Source of the DNA: Zea mays
Lineage: Eukaryota; Streptophyta; Magnoliopsida; Poales; Poaceae
Direction: 5' to 3'
NCBI RefSeq assembly: GCF_902167145.1
Contig: NC_050096.1
Location: 268,482,622-268,546,621 of the forward strand
DNA: 64,000 bases
The stretch's first letter is position 1, and every line of letters starts with the position of its first letter. Both the position numbers and the translations under genes were made by a program. The notes beneath the pieces are model-generated. The model saw only the letters and a list, made by a program, of their open reading frames with translations. It was not told the origin of the DNA and did not search any database. Of the stretch, positions 1 through 11,449 are shown in pieces.

Positions 1-1131
1 ATCCTCGGCTAATATATCAAGCATGGCACTTATCTCTGCATCACTTGGATTCAAAGGCACCTCAAAATGAACCTGCCTCTCGTCGTCAGGAATTTCTCCG
101 AGCGAGGCAACCAAAGTACTAACTTCTTCGGGAGAGGGTCGCACTCTAAGACCCAAACCGCTATCACCAGCAGGAGGATTTGACACGAAACTATTAAAAG
201 CCTAGGAAGGAGGCAAATTCCAGGCCGAGTATGCAACAGGGGCGCCGATGTTCGATACCTTGCCTCCGAGTATCATCTCAAGCCGGCTCACCAAGTCCAC
301 AGCCGTAATTCTTCTGTTGGTTACACAGGTTGAGTCAGCCAAGCCTCGGTACAGATAAGTCGGGTATGCTCTGTCTTTCAGTGGTTGAATGTTCTTGAAA
401 ACAAAGTCAGCGACCATAGCTTCCACAGTCAGACCCCTTTCTTTCAGCAATCCAACTTCTGCTAACAAAACCCCTACTTCAGCCACTTCCTGGTTCGTGG
501 GGGACTCGGTCCAGCTCGGAGTGCGAACATCCGACTGTCTCCCTGACCGTGGGGGGAGGGAATTCCCATGATTCTCTATGATGAACCATTCCAGGCGCCA
601 TCCCTTGATGCTGTCCTTGAGGGGGATGTCGAGGTAATCAGTCTTCCTTTCGCGGCGCATCTCCAAGCTCGCGCCCCCCACCAGCTGGTGATGCCCCCCG
701 ACCATCCCAGACCGACAGTGGTACAGATACTTCCAAAGGCCAAAGTGGGGCAAAACTCCAAGAAAGGCTTCGCATAAATGAACAAAAACAGAAACTTGCA
801 GAATGGAATTGGGATTCAGATGGGTCAGATTCAGGCGATAGAAATCAAGGAGACCGTGGAAGAAAGGAGAAATGGGCAGAGCAAGTCCGCGGATAAGAAA
901 AGGAACGTAAATGACGGATTCGTGGGTGTCTTATGTCGGAACAGTGACCCCACGGCAAATCCGCCATGAGCAGAGCTCCTTCGGAGGAAGAACCCCGATG
1001 GAAACGAGATGAAGAAGGTCGGATTCAGAGACAACAGACATATGGTTACCTGCGAATGGCAACTGACTGTTGGGATCAATGGGGGGAATGATTGCGACGA
1101 ACGAACTCGAAGCTTTCCGCTTGGGCGCCAT
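1..1131 (-). pseudogene. RetroD antisense protein, N-terminal part, Transposase_28-like, with nonsense mutations
   Basis: The gene reads opposite to the element's gag-pol. The likely start is the ATG at 1131 (protein begins MAPKRKASSS, matching the RetroA homologue). The same frame runs to the window edge apart from stops at 931-933 and 202-204. RetroA has sense codons at both places (E and K), so these are lesions. Family motifs shared with RetroA include PHFGLWKYLYHCR and a GWRLEWFI block. The family (putative gypsy type transposon) has no established biochemical function. The C-terminal half is outside the window. Assignment rests on the RetroA alignment. Confidence 0.75.
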
Positions 1132-1289
1132 TTCAACCTCGTTGGCGAACGGAGCAGAAGCGATATTGCAGGAAAGCAGAGAAAGCCTGGATGCAAAAAG
1201 CTAAGCAAAAACTAGGGCACGGAGCGTGGAGGCGCGCGACAGTACAGTACATATGGGGTTTTCCCGGGCCAGATGTCGTTTCCAAAAAG

Positions 1290-1416
1290 TGCCCAGTCAT
1301 CACTTAGCCGTTACTTCTAAAAAAGCTAGCGTGCCATGTCATCACTCGGCCGTTATTTCCAAAACGGCCGACGCGACTCAAATTGACTCAGATGTTGCTT
1401 CTAAAAACGCTGACAT
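1290..1416 (+). repeat. RetroD hairpin minisatellite, left part
   Basis: Start of the about 41-bp repeat tract that continues at 32114. The clearest unit has perfect 8-bp arms, CGGCCGTT at 1347-1354 and AACGGCCG at 1363-1370. RetroB inserted within the tract. Confidence 0.6.
1412..1416. repeat. RetroB target-site duplication, left copy
   Basis: GACAT immediately before the RetroB 5' LTR, matching 32109-32113 after the 3' LTR. Confidence 0.9.
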
Positions 1417-2096
1417 TGTTGGGGGCCTTCGGCTTCCGAAGGTCCTAAAAAACGTGATTTGACAATGTTTTCCAAGTGAAATATGTGAACAGGTATCTTC
1501 GGAATCGAGTCATGAGTATACAAGAGCATGGTCAGGACGAAGCCTGAGCGAGACGAAAGGTGATTATGACGAAGGATAAGGTGATCACGAAGCTGTGCGC
1601 AGAAAAGCTTCGGCATGACAACAGAGAAGGGGAACCGACTTAAAGATGAAAAGGCAAATTAGACCTGAATTACTATAGAGTTATTGATAAATGTAAAGGG
1701 CATGAATGTAATTCTACATGGGCTGCGTCCCCTGCCTATAAATAGATGAACAGTATTCCCGTACTGTTCACGCTGACTTGGCATTCGCTTTTTGCATCAC
1801 GCCTGTACCTTTATTTTCCGTCAAACCGAAGGTACATTTATAATTTGTTATTCTGGATATGGTAATGCAAATAAAAATAAGTTGATGATAATGTTTATAT
1901 TATTTTTCATATTTCGTATATGAATTCTTCCTTATCATTTATTGTGCTTACGAAGGTTTTTTCCTTCACAACCTTCGTCCGGAATTCATTATATCCGAAG
2001 GGACATAATGTCTTGAAGGATGAAGGACTTTAATATTTAACACTTTTTATGTTGCCTTGTTCTTAACTCTTAGCATTTGAGAACAAGTCCCCAACA
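1417..2096 (+). repeat. RetroB 5' LTR
   Basis: 680 bp, TG...CA, matching 31425-32108. A TATAAATA box is at 1737-1744. A perfect stem-loop lies just inside the left end: CCTTCGG at 1426-1432 and CCGAAGG at 1436-1442. Many short GAAGG/CCTTC words are present. Confidence 0.93.
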
Positions 2097-2114
2097 TTGG
2101 CGCCCACCTCCGGT
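2097..2114 (+). other. RetroB primer binding site
   Basis: TTGGCGCCCACCTCCGG directly follows the LTR, in the position and with the TTGGCGCC start usual for gypsy PBSs. The primer tRNA was not identified. Confidence 0.6.
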
Positions 2115-2170
2115 GAACTCACTTCCATTTTTTGAGTTTTGAACACCTTCGGCAAGCATCAACCTTCGTC

Positions 2171-3688
2171 ATGCCGCCGAAGAAAGCTTCAGCAATAGGG
2201 GCTGCCGCTCTGCAGCCACTGGATCCCAATCAGGATGCTCTTTCTCTTAGGGAGGCTCGAAACCAGAAGAATAAGGCCACCAGTCCAATGCCTCAGGAGG
2301 ACGACTTGGATCAAGAAATCCAAAACTTGGAGATGCTCCATCAGCAGGTCCAACGGAAGAAGGAAAAGATGGCTCGTCTAGCTGACCTGCAAAGGCAGAT
2401 AGACGAAGCCTCTGAAGAAGTTCGTCATCTTGCTCAAGATGAGCATAACCGAAGGCCTCCGCACAGAGAGCTTCATCAGGAGGGCTTCTACAACGAGGAC
2501 GACTGGTATGAAGATTTCCATCATGGAAATTTTGCTTTTGATGATACCTCTCCTCTATCAACAGAACTACAGGCTACACCTTGGCCCCAATCTTACAAGC
2601 CACCCCAGCTCCCCATGTACGACGGACATTCAGACCCGAAGCAATTCTTGATGAGTTATGAAGCAACCATATCTTCGTATGGTGGCAATACTGCAGTCAT
2701 GGCAAAGTCTTTCGTCATGGCTGTCAAGAGTGTTGCACAAACCTGGTACTCCTCTCTTCGGCCAGGAACAATCACCTCGTGGCAGAAGCTGAAGGACATG
2801 CTGATAACCAGTTTCCAAGGATTTCAAACGAAGCCGGTCACTGCTCAAGCTTTGTTCCAGTGCACCCAGGACCACGAAGAATACCTTCAGGCGTATGTTC
2901 GAAGGTTCTTGCGTCTGAGGGCACAAGCACCAATGGTGCCCAATGAAATTGTCATTGAGGCCATGATTAAGGGGCTTCGGCCGGGACCTTCAGCCCAATA
3001 TTTTGCCAGGAAACCCCCTCAAACTTTGGAGAAGCTGCTCCAGAAGATGGATGAGTATATTCGAGCTGACAATGACTTCCGCCAAAGAAGGGAGGAAGCA
3101 TACAGGTTCTCTGAAATGACTAGGGGCTTCGGAGGAAGAATCCACCCGAGGCACGTCAGGTCAATTCACAACTCTACTCAGAGTGATGACAGAGGAAGCC
3201 AACAACAGAGGCCACAGTATTCCTCGCAAGCTTCGGGGCAGCAGCAAAGCTCTTTCCGGCCGCCAGCTCCAAGGGGCAGAGGCGCCAGGGGCTTCGGAGG
3301 AAGGTTTGGGGATCAGCCCAGGAAAATTTATTGTCTATTCTGTGGTGAGGACAAGGGCCACACCACCAGGATGTGCCATGTTACCATCCAGAAGCAAAAG
3401 GAGATAGCAGAAGCTGCAGCACAACAGAGTCAGCCGAAGCAAGTCATGCATACTGCTTCGTACCATTCGCCTTACATTCCAGAGTATGTAGGCAACCACC
3501 CTGCAGCTTCTGTTGCTTCGGCAAGCCAACCTCAGGCATCTTGGCAACAGCCTCCACCTCCACCACCAATGCAACGAGGCCAGCAGCCAGAAGGGAGTCA
3601 GCACACTCACCTCCAACGGGACTTCAGAGAAGAGTCCAAAGCTCGCACAGTCAATAGTACTGTGCCAGAGTCGAAGCATATTTACTGA
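2171..3688 (+). CDS. gag: RetroB Gag, intact
   Basis: An uninterrupted 505-codon capsid/nucleocapsid protein that would form the particle packaging retrotransposon RNA. I chose ATG 2171 (MPPKKAS); the frame stays open upstream to about 2132 without a better start. Order: an acidic N-terminal region with a predicted coiled coil (LDQEIQNLEMLHQQVQ and following), the Retrotrans_gag core around residues 150-310 (TWYSSLRPG, YVRRFLRLRAQ), an Arg/Gly-rich stretch, a knuckle-like CLFCGEDKGHTTRMC (spacing CX2CX5HX4C, not the classical CCHC) and a Gln/Pro-rich tail. No pol follows before RetroA inserts at 3916. Its intactness despite about 2% LTR divergence is notable. Confidence 0.9.
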   Translation: MPPKKASAIGAAALQPLDPNQDALSLREARNQKNKATSPMPQEDDLDQEIQNLEMLHQQVQRKKEKMARLADLQRQIDEASEEVRHLAQDEHNRRPPHRELHQEGFYNEDDWYEDFHHGNFAFDDTSPLSTELQATPWPQSYKPPQLPMYDGHSDPKQFLMSYEATISSYGGNTAVMAKSFVMAVKSVAQTWYSSLRPGTITSWQKLKDMLITSFQGFQTKPVTAQALFQCTQDHEEYLQAYVRRFLRLRAQAPMVPNEIVIEAMIKGLRPGPSAQYFARKPPQTLEKLLQKMDEYIRADNDFRQRREEAYRFSEMTRGFGGRIHPRHVRSIHNSTQSDDRGSQQQRPQYSSQASGQQQSSFRPPAPRGRGARGFGGRFGDQPRKIYCLFCGEDKGHTTRMCHVTIQKQKEIAEAAAQQSQPKQVMHTASYHSPYIPEYVGNHPAASVASASQPQASWQQPPPPPPMQRGQQPEGSQHTHLQRDFREESKARTVNSTVPESKHIY

Positions 3689-3915
3689 CAAAATCCTACC
3701 TCGACAGCATCTTTTCGCATTCAGTATTATTTTCTTTTTAATAAGGAACAATTATGGGAAGCTTAAGTGTTTTTTGTCGTTTTCAATCTCTTGTAACAGT
3801 TTCGCTTTTTACCATAATGAAAATATATCTTCTCCATAGGCTTAAGTTGCTGAAGCATAAGAATTTATGGTGGCAAGTAGGACCTTCGAATTATCAAAAA
3901 TTTGTTCTAAGGAAC
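3689..3915 (+). other. RetroB post-gag non-coding sequence
   Basis: AT-rich sequence after the gag stop, without coding potential. RetroA is inserted at its right end. Confidence 0.6.
3911..3915. repeat. RetroA target-site duplication, left copy
   Basis: GGAAC before the RetroA 5' LTR, matching 18309-18313. Confidence 0.93.
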
Positions 3916-4544
3916 TGTGGGGGATAGATATCCCCCGGGTCCACTAAAGAGTAAAAGACCTCACGAAAGGCCCAAGGGCCCAATAAATCATAAGGTCATT
4001 CTTTCGTGGGCCTGGGGAGAGACAACCAGCAGAGCAGATCGACATAAGGCCGGATTGATGTAAACCCGGACGACCCACGACGTCGAGCGAGTGACCACAA
4101 CAGAGATCCGACTTTCCCGCGCTGGAGCCCCCATGCAACGGAGCCATGCGAGGATAAGTCGGCAAGGGTTACGCAGGGATAAACTCAAGAGGTTCACTAT
4201 CTTTTAGCTACTTGTTGTTATCATATCCACATGTATTGCCCCACGGTCGAGTATATAAGGCCTAGGGGGCACCCCTTCAGAACGATCGATCCTATTACTT
4301 AGCCACCCACATCAACTCTCTGCATTCTCAATCCAGAGAGCTCTCTTGTAACCACATTCACCAAGCATACTCACCAGAACGTAGGGTGTTACGCATCTCT
4401 AAGCGGCCCGAACCTGTAAACCTTGTCCACTGTTCCTCGTGCAATCGGCACGAACCATTTTGCTACAGTTGTCGACACCGTCCTACTCCTAAAAACACCT
4501 TGAGGGGCAACCCCGGGTGTGCGGTCGGACCCAAAACACCGACA
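3916..4544 (+). repeat. RetroA 5' LTR
   Basis: 629 bp, TG...CA, same length as 17680-18308. It opens with a perfect inverted repeat, GGGGGATA at 3919-3926 and TATCCCCC at 3929-3936. TATATAAGG starts at 4252 and is the likely Pol II TATA box. Confidence 0.95.
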
Positions 4545-4564
4545 GCTGGCGCGCCAGGTAGGGG
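4545..4564 (+). other. RetroA primer binding site
   Basis: CTGGCGCGCCAGGTAGGGG adjoins the LTR. RetroF has a close variant (TTGGCACGCCAGGTAGGGG) at the same place. The primer tRNA was not identified. Confidence 0.6.
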
Positions 4565-4590
4565 GTGTGTCGACGATCCAAGCTAGCTCA

Positions 4591-6600
4591 ATGGCCGTCA
4601 CCTTCTACAGCAAGATCACCCTGCGTCCCGGATCCGTATTCTGCTTCGGAACAATCTCATCTGTAGCGGATGAAGAAGGAATTCTACACCGTATCGCGGA
4701 TCCGCCGGAAAAGAAGTCTCCTCCAACGAACTCCGAAAATGCCGGAGAAGCGCAACCTCCAGCCCTCCGGAAAAAGATCGTCTCCGGAAAGTCGGGGGCC
4801 GAGGGCTCGTTGACTTGGAGAACTCCACTGTCTACTTCTCCGACAACAGAATGGACACAGATCGCGAGGAAGAAGGAAACCAGGGAGAAGCAGGTTGTTC
4901 TTTCCGTTCCTCCGCCCTCAAAGGAGAACGGAAAGAAGATCGCCACGACAGCAGCACCATTCTATCCCGACGTCCTCTTCATCGGGAGGGTGGAATCACC
5001 TACCGTCTCCGACGACGAGCCGACCGCACCCGGAGAAGAACCGCCTCAACGAGAATCCCGCCGACGGAGGAATCGACGCAGGAACGTTCGACGACATCAC
5101 GTGGCCGGAGAACGGGATCCGGAGCAGCCAGTCTCGCGAGACGAGGTCTCGGAGATAGGAGAAACTCCGGAAGAACGCGTCTTCAGAGAACGAAGGAACT
5201 CCCGACGACGTGATCGCCGACGGGCTCAGGAACAAGCCGAGCAAGATGCAAGGCAACGCCGGGAGAATCCATTCTTCGGGCGCAACCTTAACCCTGACTT
5301 TGCCCGAGCCATGAACACGCCGAGCGAAGTCGGAGGGGTACTAGCTCGGATAGCTGATGGACTTCCTCAGACTCCCGACGCTGAGGGCTACCGACGCCTG
5401 TTCACCCAGGCAGCCAACCATCTTCTACCGCTTGCTCACCCGCCGAATGATCTACGACACGCCATCAACAGTCGCCGAGATGCGCGAAGCTCCATCAACG
5501 CTTCGCGCGAACGACGGCATGAGAACGAGATTCGCCGTCGAGAGGAGTACGACAGGGATCATGGCATCCCGGCTCAGAGCCAGGCCACCAGAACTGAGTC
5601 GGCGACGACCTCAACTGGCGGTACCACCCGGGGACGGTCGAGGAACCACAACCACAACTCCCCTCCCCGGGACAGACATCGTCCCCGGCGACAGGAGGAC
5701 ACGTGCGGAGTATCCGCTCTTACTCCGCGCCTTAGGGCCATTCAATGGCCTCCCAACTTCAAGGTATCCAATGTCGACAAATATGAACCTAAGCAGGATC
5801 CAGGGGGTTGGCTAGCCGTCTACACCACCGCTGCTCGAGCTGCCGGGGCGTCCGAAGACGTGATGACCGCGTATTTACCCATCATCCTTGGGCAAGACGC
5901 GCTGCAGTGGCTACGACACCTACCCCGACACTGCATCGACGACTGGGGGGACTTCAGTCGACGCTTCACCGCCAACTTCCAGTCCCTCTCCGACAAGCCG
6001 GCGCAACCGTGGGACCTCAAATCCATCAAGCGCCGGGGGGATGAGACTCTCCGGTCGTACCTCAAAAGGTTCCAGACCATGAGAAATCGTATCCCCGAGG
6101 TCACGGAGGCGGCCGTAATCGAGGACTTCTACAGAGGATCCAATGACTCGGCTTTCGTCCGAGCCATACTACAGAAGGCGCCGACTACTTCCGAGGAGCT
6201 GTTCCGGGAAGCCGACCTCTACATCACTGCCGATGAGCGAGCTCAGGACCTCATCGGAGGGGCAAAGCCCGCACCGGCAGCTCCACAACGCGACGCGAAC
6301 CAGCAACCCGACAAACGCTGGGAGAAGAGGCCTCGCGAAGAAGTACACGCCGCCGGACCACCTGCCTCTCGCGCCCGAGGAGGACCCCGCGGAGGCGAGC
6401 GCACGCTGGACGACATCCTCGACGCCCAGTGCCCGTACCACAAGGACATGCGCCACACTCTTCGTAACTGCCGAGACTTCAAGCACTCCGTCGGGCACGG
6501 CCGACCCTTCCAACCTCTACCTCCTCCTCCGCCGAGGGGAGGACCAGATGAACCACGACAACCCCATCAGCAGGAGGAGGGGGAGGAGGAGGAGCCTTCC
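4591..6600 (+). pseudogene. gag: RetroA Gag, ending in a frameshift
   Basis: The likely start is ATG 4591 (MAVTFYSKITLRPGS). A long Arg/Glu-rich N-terminal region precedes the Retrotrans_gag core at about 5735-6240 (PPNFKVSNVDKYEP, DALQWLRHLP, DWGDFSRRFTANFQ, YLKRFQTMRNRIP). A Cys/His motif follows (CPYHKDMRHTLRNC), which RetroF Gag shares as CPYHQGPVKRTLEEC. In the purine run at about 6570-6600 the reading frame moves: the Gag frame drifts into nonsense ending at 6816, and the continuation toward protease is in another frame. Gag itself is otherwise open. Position fits a Gag-Pol polyprotein in one frame with a later indel. Confidence 0.82.
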
Positions 6601-6689
6601 CGCGCGTGGACAGAGAGGTCAACATCATCTTCGGCGGACACGGATCGTAGGAGAACAAACGACAACAAAAGCTCAACGACCGCCAAATA

Positions 6690-7419
6690 CTGGTGGCGAC
6701 CACCAGTCCTCCTGCCCCATACCGGTGGTCGGAACACCCGATCACTTTCACTCGGGAGGATCAATGGCTTAACTTCGACCATCCAGGCAAATACCCGCTC
6801 CTCGTCGATCCGGTGATCCGAGAGAGCCGGGTGAAGAAGGTGCTAGTGGACGGGGGGGAGCAGCATCAACGTCACCTTCCCCCGAACACTCCAAGGCTTG
6901 GGAGTTCACCTCAAAGAGCTCCACGAGTCGGACACTCCTTTCTTCGGCATCGTGCCAACGGAAGGGGAATACCCGCTGGGCCACATCTACATGCCAGTCA
7001 CCTTCGGAACTCCGGAGAACTACAGAACCGAGTTCCTGAGGTTCGAAGTGGCGAACTTCGACTGCGGGTACAACGCCATCATCGGGAGGCCGGGGCTGGC
7101 CAAATTCATGGCCATCCCCCATTACACATACATGGTACTGAAGATGCCAGGACCGCAAGGAATCATAACTGTGCGCGCCGACTTCCAAGGCGCCGCAGAA
7201 TGTTTCCGAGTGGCCATCCAAGCAGCCCTCACCACCAAGCCATCGGCGGTTTCCTCGACACTGGCGAACTCTAAGCCTGGAGAGAACCTCGCGATACCGG
7301 CAAACGAAGCTCAGGACGCGACCTCTATGCGGCCGACTGAAGAAACTAAGAGGATCAACCTGGGGTTCGCTGATGAACGCAAGACTGCCATCATCAGCTC
7401 CAGCTTGGACGACAAATAG
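6690..7419 (+). pseudogene. pol: RetroA aspartic protease region of Pol, frameshifted
   Basis: The stretch after WSEHPITFTREDQW carries the retropepsin signature VLVDGG. A run of seven G at about 6853-6860 shifts the frame inside this motif. From 6898 the downstream part reads normally (GVHLKELHESDTPF, YNAIIGRPGLAKF, MPGPQGIITV). A TAG at 7417-7419 then separates it from the RT segment where related elements read through. The enzyme would cleave Gag-Pol during particle maturation; this copy cannot make it from one frame. Confidence 0.8.
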
Positions 7420-9297
7420 GAAAGCGCGCTCGTCCAGTTTCTGCAAGATAACCGAGATGTATTCGCATGGCAACCTGCGGATATGCCGGGAGTCCCAAGA
7501 GAACTGGCCGAGCACAAATTGAAGGTCTATCCCCAGGCGAGGCCGATTCGGCAAAAGCTACATCGTTTCACGCCCGACAAGAGAGAGGCCATTCGCGCCG
7601 AGTTAGCTCGCTTGGTCGCGGCTGGGTTTATTAGAGAAGTATTACACCCTGAGTGGTTAGCCAACCCTGTTCTTGTACTCAAAAAGAATAAAGTGGATTG
7701 GCGCATGTGCGTCGACTATACTGATCTCAACAAACACTGTCCGAAGGATCCCTTCGGGCTCCCAAGGATAGATCAGGTGGTGGACTCCACCGCTGGATGT
7801 TCTGTACTGTCTTTCTTAGATTGCTATTCCGGGTATCATCAAATTAGTTTGGCGAAGGAAGACGAGGAAAAAACAGCGTTCATCACTCCGTTTGGTGCTT
7901 TCTGTTATACCTCCATGCCGTTCGGCCTCAAAAACGCTGGAGAGACTTATCAGAGAGCCATTCAAACATGCTTAGCCGATCACTGGGGCAAGCATGTAGA
8001 GGCCTACGTAGATGACATGGTAATCAAGACGGAGAATTCGGAAGACTTCATCGAAGACTTACAGCTGGTTTTCAACAGTCTGAGACGGTATAGATGGAAG
8101 CTTAATCCCGAAAAATGTGTTTTCGGGGTACCAGCAGGAAAGTTGCTCGGGTTTATCGTCAGCCATCGAGGAATTGAGGCTAATCCGGATAAAATTGAAG
8201 CTATCATGAAGATGGAAGCTCCTCGATCACAAAAGAAGGTTCAGCGACTTACTGGATGTATGGCAGCTCTGAGCAGATTTATATCCAGGCTGGGAGAAAA
8301 AGGTTTGCCATTTTACAAGCTACTCAAGAAGGTGGATAAGTTTCAATGGACTTCAGAAGCACAAGAAGCTCTAGATGCACTGAAAAAATTCTTGACAACA
8401 CCACCAGTACTGAAACCACCCCGGCGAGCTACGTCAACTCAACCAGCTGAAGATTTGCTGCTGTATATATCTTGCACGACTCACGTGGTAAGCACCGCGT
8501 TGGTAGTCGAGCGAGAAGAAGAAGGACATGCTTATCCAGTACAACATCCAGTTTACTTCATTAGTGAAGTTCTAGGCCCCTCAAAGAAAAAGTATCCTCA
8601 AGTTCAGAAGCTATTATACGCAGTACTTCTAACTGCCCGCAAGCTGCGTCACTACTTTGATGACCACAAAGTCATAGTAGTTACTGGTTTTCCGATAGGG
8701 GATATTCTTCACAACAAGGAAGCCATTGGCCGAATAGCCAAGTGGGCTTGCGAGCTGGGATCTCATGACATCGAGTTCCGACCTCGCACTGCTATCAAAA
8801 CTCAAGCGCTGGTTGATTTCGTATCAGAGTGGACTGAACAGCAAGTACCAGATAACCCAGAGACTGCGGAAGTATGGCGAATGTATTTTGATGGCTCGCT
8901 GAAATTACAGGGAGCAGGAGCGGGAATTCTCTTCACCGCACCTGGAGGCGAACACCTCAAGTACGCCCTCCAGTTGCTATTTCCGGCCTCCAACAATGCA
9001 GCCGAGTATGAAGCTCTGATCCATGGATTGAACATTGCCATATCGCTGGGCGTCAAGAGATTGATGGTATATGGAGACTCTCTGGTAGTCATCAGCCAGA
9101 TAAACAAGGAGTGGGATTGTTCAAGCGATTCGATGGGAAAATACTGCGCTGCCGTCCGAAAGCTGGAAGATAAATTCGAGGGTCTGGAATTCCATCATGT
9201 AGAAAGAGATCGGAACACAGCAGCCGATGTACTGTCCAAGCTAGGATCCAGTCGAACTCAGGTCCCACCCGGAGTCTTCGTGCAAGAAATTCTATAG
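7420..9297 (+). pseudogene. pol: RetroA reverse transcriptase and RNase H, open but isolated by stops
   Basis: One open segment of over 600 codons. RT blocks in order: NPVLVLKKNK, DWRMCVDYTDLNKHCPKD, LPRIDQVVDS, FLDCYSGYHQI, and the catalytic AYVDDM at about 8001-8018, followed by the tether LGFIVSHRGIEANPDKI. RNase H has DGSLKLQGAGAG, AEYEALIHGLN, YGDSLVVISQ and AADVLSKLG. It is bounded by TAG 7417-7419 and TAG 9295-9297, both inside what should be one polyprotein. RT copies the RNA genome and RNase H removes the template. The catalytic residues I can see are present. Confidence 0.9.
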
Positions 9298-10607
9298 CCG
9301 AGTATCTCAACGGATCAAACAGAAGAGTGCAACATCATAGATCAACTCGAGTCAGACTCTGATGACTGGAGAAGGCCGATCATTAAGTATATAAAGAATG
9401 AAGAAGAACCAGATGACAAGAACTCGGCAGAGCGCATCGCCAGACATTCGGCTCACTATACACTCATTGGGGAGATATTGTATAGAAGGGGTGCATCAGG
9501 CGTTCTCATGAAGTGCGTCCTCCCGTCCACTGGAAAGCAACTTCTGGAGGAGGTCCATGCTGGGCAATGTGGAATACATGCAGCATCCAGAACACTAGTC
9601 GGGAAGGTCTTCAGGTCAGGATTCTATTGGCCAACAACAAAGAACGATGCAGCCGAGTTAGTTCAGAGGTGTGAAGCTTGCCAATATTTGTCAAAGCAAC
9701 AACACATGCCAGCACAGCAACTGCAGACCATACCAGTAACTTGGCCTTTCGCATGCTGGGGACTGGATATGATTGGACCTTTCAAGAAAGCTCAAGGGGG
9801 ATACACTCATGTATTGGTGGCGATTGACAAGTTCACTAAATGGATAGAGTTCAAGCCCATTGCTTCTTTAACCTCTGCTAAGGTCGTGGAATTCATACAA
9901 GACATAATATTCAGGTTCGGGATACCGAACAACATCATAACTGACTTAGGATCCAACTTCACAAGTTCAGAATTCTTCGACTTCTGCGAGCAAAAGAGCA
10001 TTCAGATCAAGTATGCATCTGTAGCACATCAAGAGCCAACGGGCAGGTTGAGCGAGCCAACGGGATGATATTGGAAGCACTCAGGAAAAAGGTCTTCGAT
10101 AAGAATGAAAAATTCGCAGGAAAGTGGATAAGGGAATTGCCCTATGTCGTTTGGAGCCTAAGAACCCAACCAAGCCGAGCCCTGCATGGAAACACTCCTT
10201 TCTTCATGGTCTATGGGTCGGAGGCAGTGCTACCCGCTGATCTCAAGTTTGGGGCACCAAGGTTGATCTTCGAAAGCATAGCAGAAGCTGAGGCCACCAG
10301 ACTGGAGGACATTGATGTACTTGAAGAGGAACGGCTAAACGCGGTAATCCAATCAGCACGGTACCAGCAGACTCTAAGGCGCTATCACGACAAGGCTGTG
10401 CGACAACGATTCTTCTCAGTAGGAGATCTCGTCCTCCTCCGAATTCTAACGGGGGAGGGACGGCACAAGTTATCACCCTTATGGGAAGGACCCTTCATGG
10501 TAGCAGAAGTCACTCGGCCCGGATCGTATTGCCTCACTCAGATGGATGGCACAGAAGTTGGGACCTCCTAGAACATAGAACACCTCAGAAAGTTTTATCC
10601 CTAGCTG
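9298..10607 (+). pseudogene. pol: RetroA integrase, broken
   Basis: The HHCC zinc region is near 9550-9690 (FYWPTTKNDAAELVQRCEACQ). The core shows WGLDMIGPF and ITDLGSNFTSSEF (usual motif TDNG, here TDLG). Near 10027-10031 one base is missing relative to the usual SVAHP-type motif, shifting the frame just before the catalytic Glu segment. From 10065 the tail reads in the new frame through the VVWSLRTQPSRA and VGDLVLLR blocks. A TAG at 10569-10571 interrupts the C-terminus, which would otherwise end near 10607. Integrase would insert cDNA; this copy is inactive as read. Confidence 0.85.
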
Positions 10608-10713
10608 TATTTCAAAATTGCTGGGACAACGATGTATTCTGTAAAGTGGAAATATGTCATCAATAAAAAAGAGGTTTCAAAGATACTCAGTTCGTTTACG
10701 ATTGACTCGCATT

Positions 10714-11247
10714 CTTACTTAACTCGGGGTGACCACTATGCCCTGCTAACGGAGCAATTGACTTAAGTCGGCAACGACTTAAGGCGGTGCAACATGCTCA
10801 CGCTTACTTAACTCGGGGTGACCACTAAGCCCTACTAACGGAGCAATCGACTTAAGTCAGCAACGACTTAAGGCGGTGCAACATGCTCACGCTTACTTAA
10901 CTCGGGGTGACCACTAAGCCCTACTAACGGAGCAATCGACTTAAGTCGGCAACGACTTAAGGCGGTGCAACATGCTCACACTTACTTAACTCGGGGTGAC
11001 CACTATGCCCTACTAACGGAGCAATCGACTTAAGTCGGCAACGACTTAAGGCGGTGCAACATGCTCACGCTTACTTAACTCGGGGTGACCACTATGCCCT
11101 ACTAACGGAGCAATCGACTTAAGTCGGCAACGACTTAAGGCGATGCAACATGCTCACACTTACTTAACTCAGGGTGACCACTATGCCCTACTAATGGAGC
11201 GATCGGCTAAAGTCAGTGGCGACTTAAGCCGATGCAACATGCTCACG
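10714..11247 (+). repeat. RetroA 89-bp tandem array, six units
   Basis: Units start at 10714, 10803, 10892, 10981, 11070 and 11159, exactly 89 bp apart; the last one degenerates. Most units contain the perfect palindrome CGACTTAAGTCG and a nearby half copy (ACGACTTAAGG). The array lies between the ends of pol and the convergent antisense gene. 89 is not a multiple of three, and no reading frame persists. The following 200 bp to 11449 are non-coding. Confidence 0.95.
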
Positions 11248-11449
11248 CCTATGCAATTCAGGGGATGACTTCTATATCCCGCAAACAAATTTCATAATCA
11301 TCGTGCGTCATTTCATTACTGCAAATTTACGAACTGATGAATTCTGATACAATAAGAGAGTAATTATATCATTCGAATGCTGAACTGATGTCCTCTAACA
11401 AATACTCGATCATGCTAACCGTGCGCTCAAAGCACGCAAAAGTGTTTTT

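Larger units (their letters stand above)
1..1416 (+). mobile_element. RetroD, left visible segment (Grande-like Ty3/gypsy)
   Basis: This is the internal 3' part of a gypsy element whose gag-pol and 5' LTR lie left of the window. It aligns by eye with RetroA from about 13650 to 15100: the antisense coding region, then the start of a minisatellite. It stops at 1416, where RetroB inserted, and resumes at 32114. The five bases GACAT are repeated on both sides of RetroB. Same family as RetroA but clearly diverged. Confidence 0.85.

Noticed and set aside
3916..4544. RetroA 5' LTR and 17680-18308 as two independent solo LTRs
   Set aside because: They share one TSD pair and enclose PBS, gag-pol and PPT in the correct order.
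10714..11247. CRISPR-like look of the regular 89-bp repeats
   Set aside because: Units are contiguous and near-identical without unique spacers, and the context is a plant retrotransposon.
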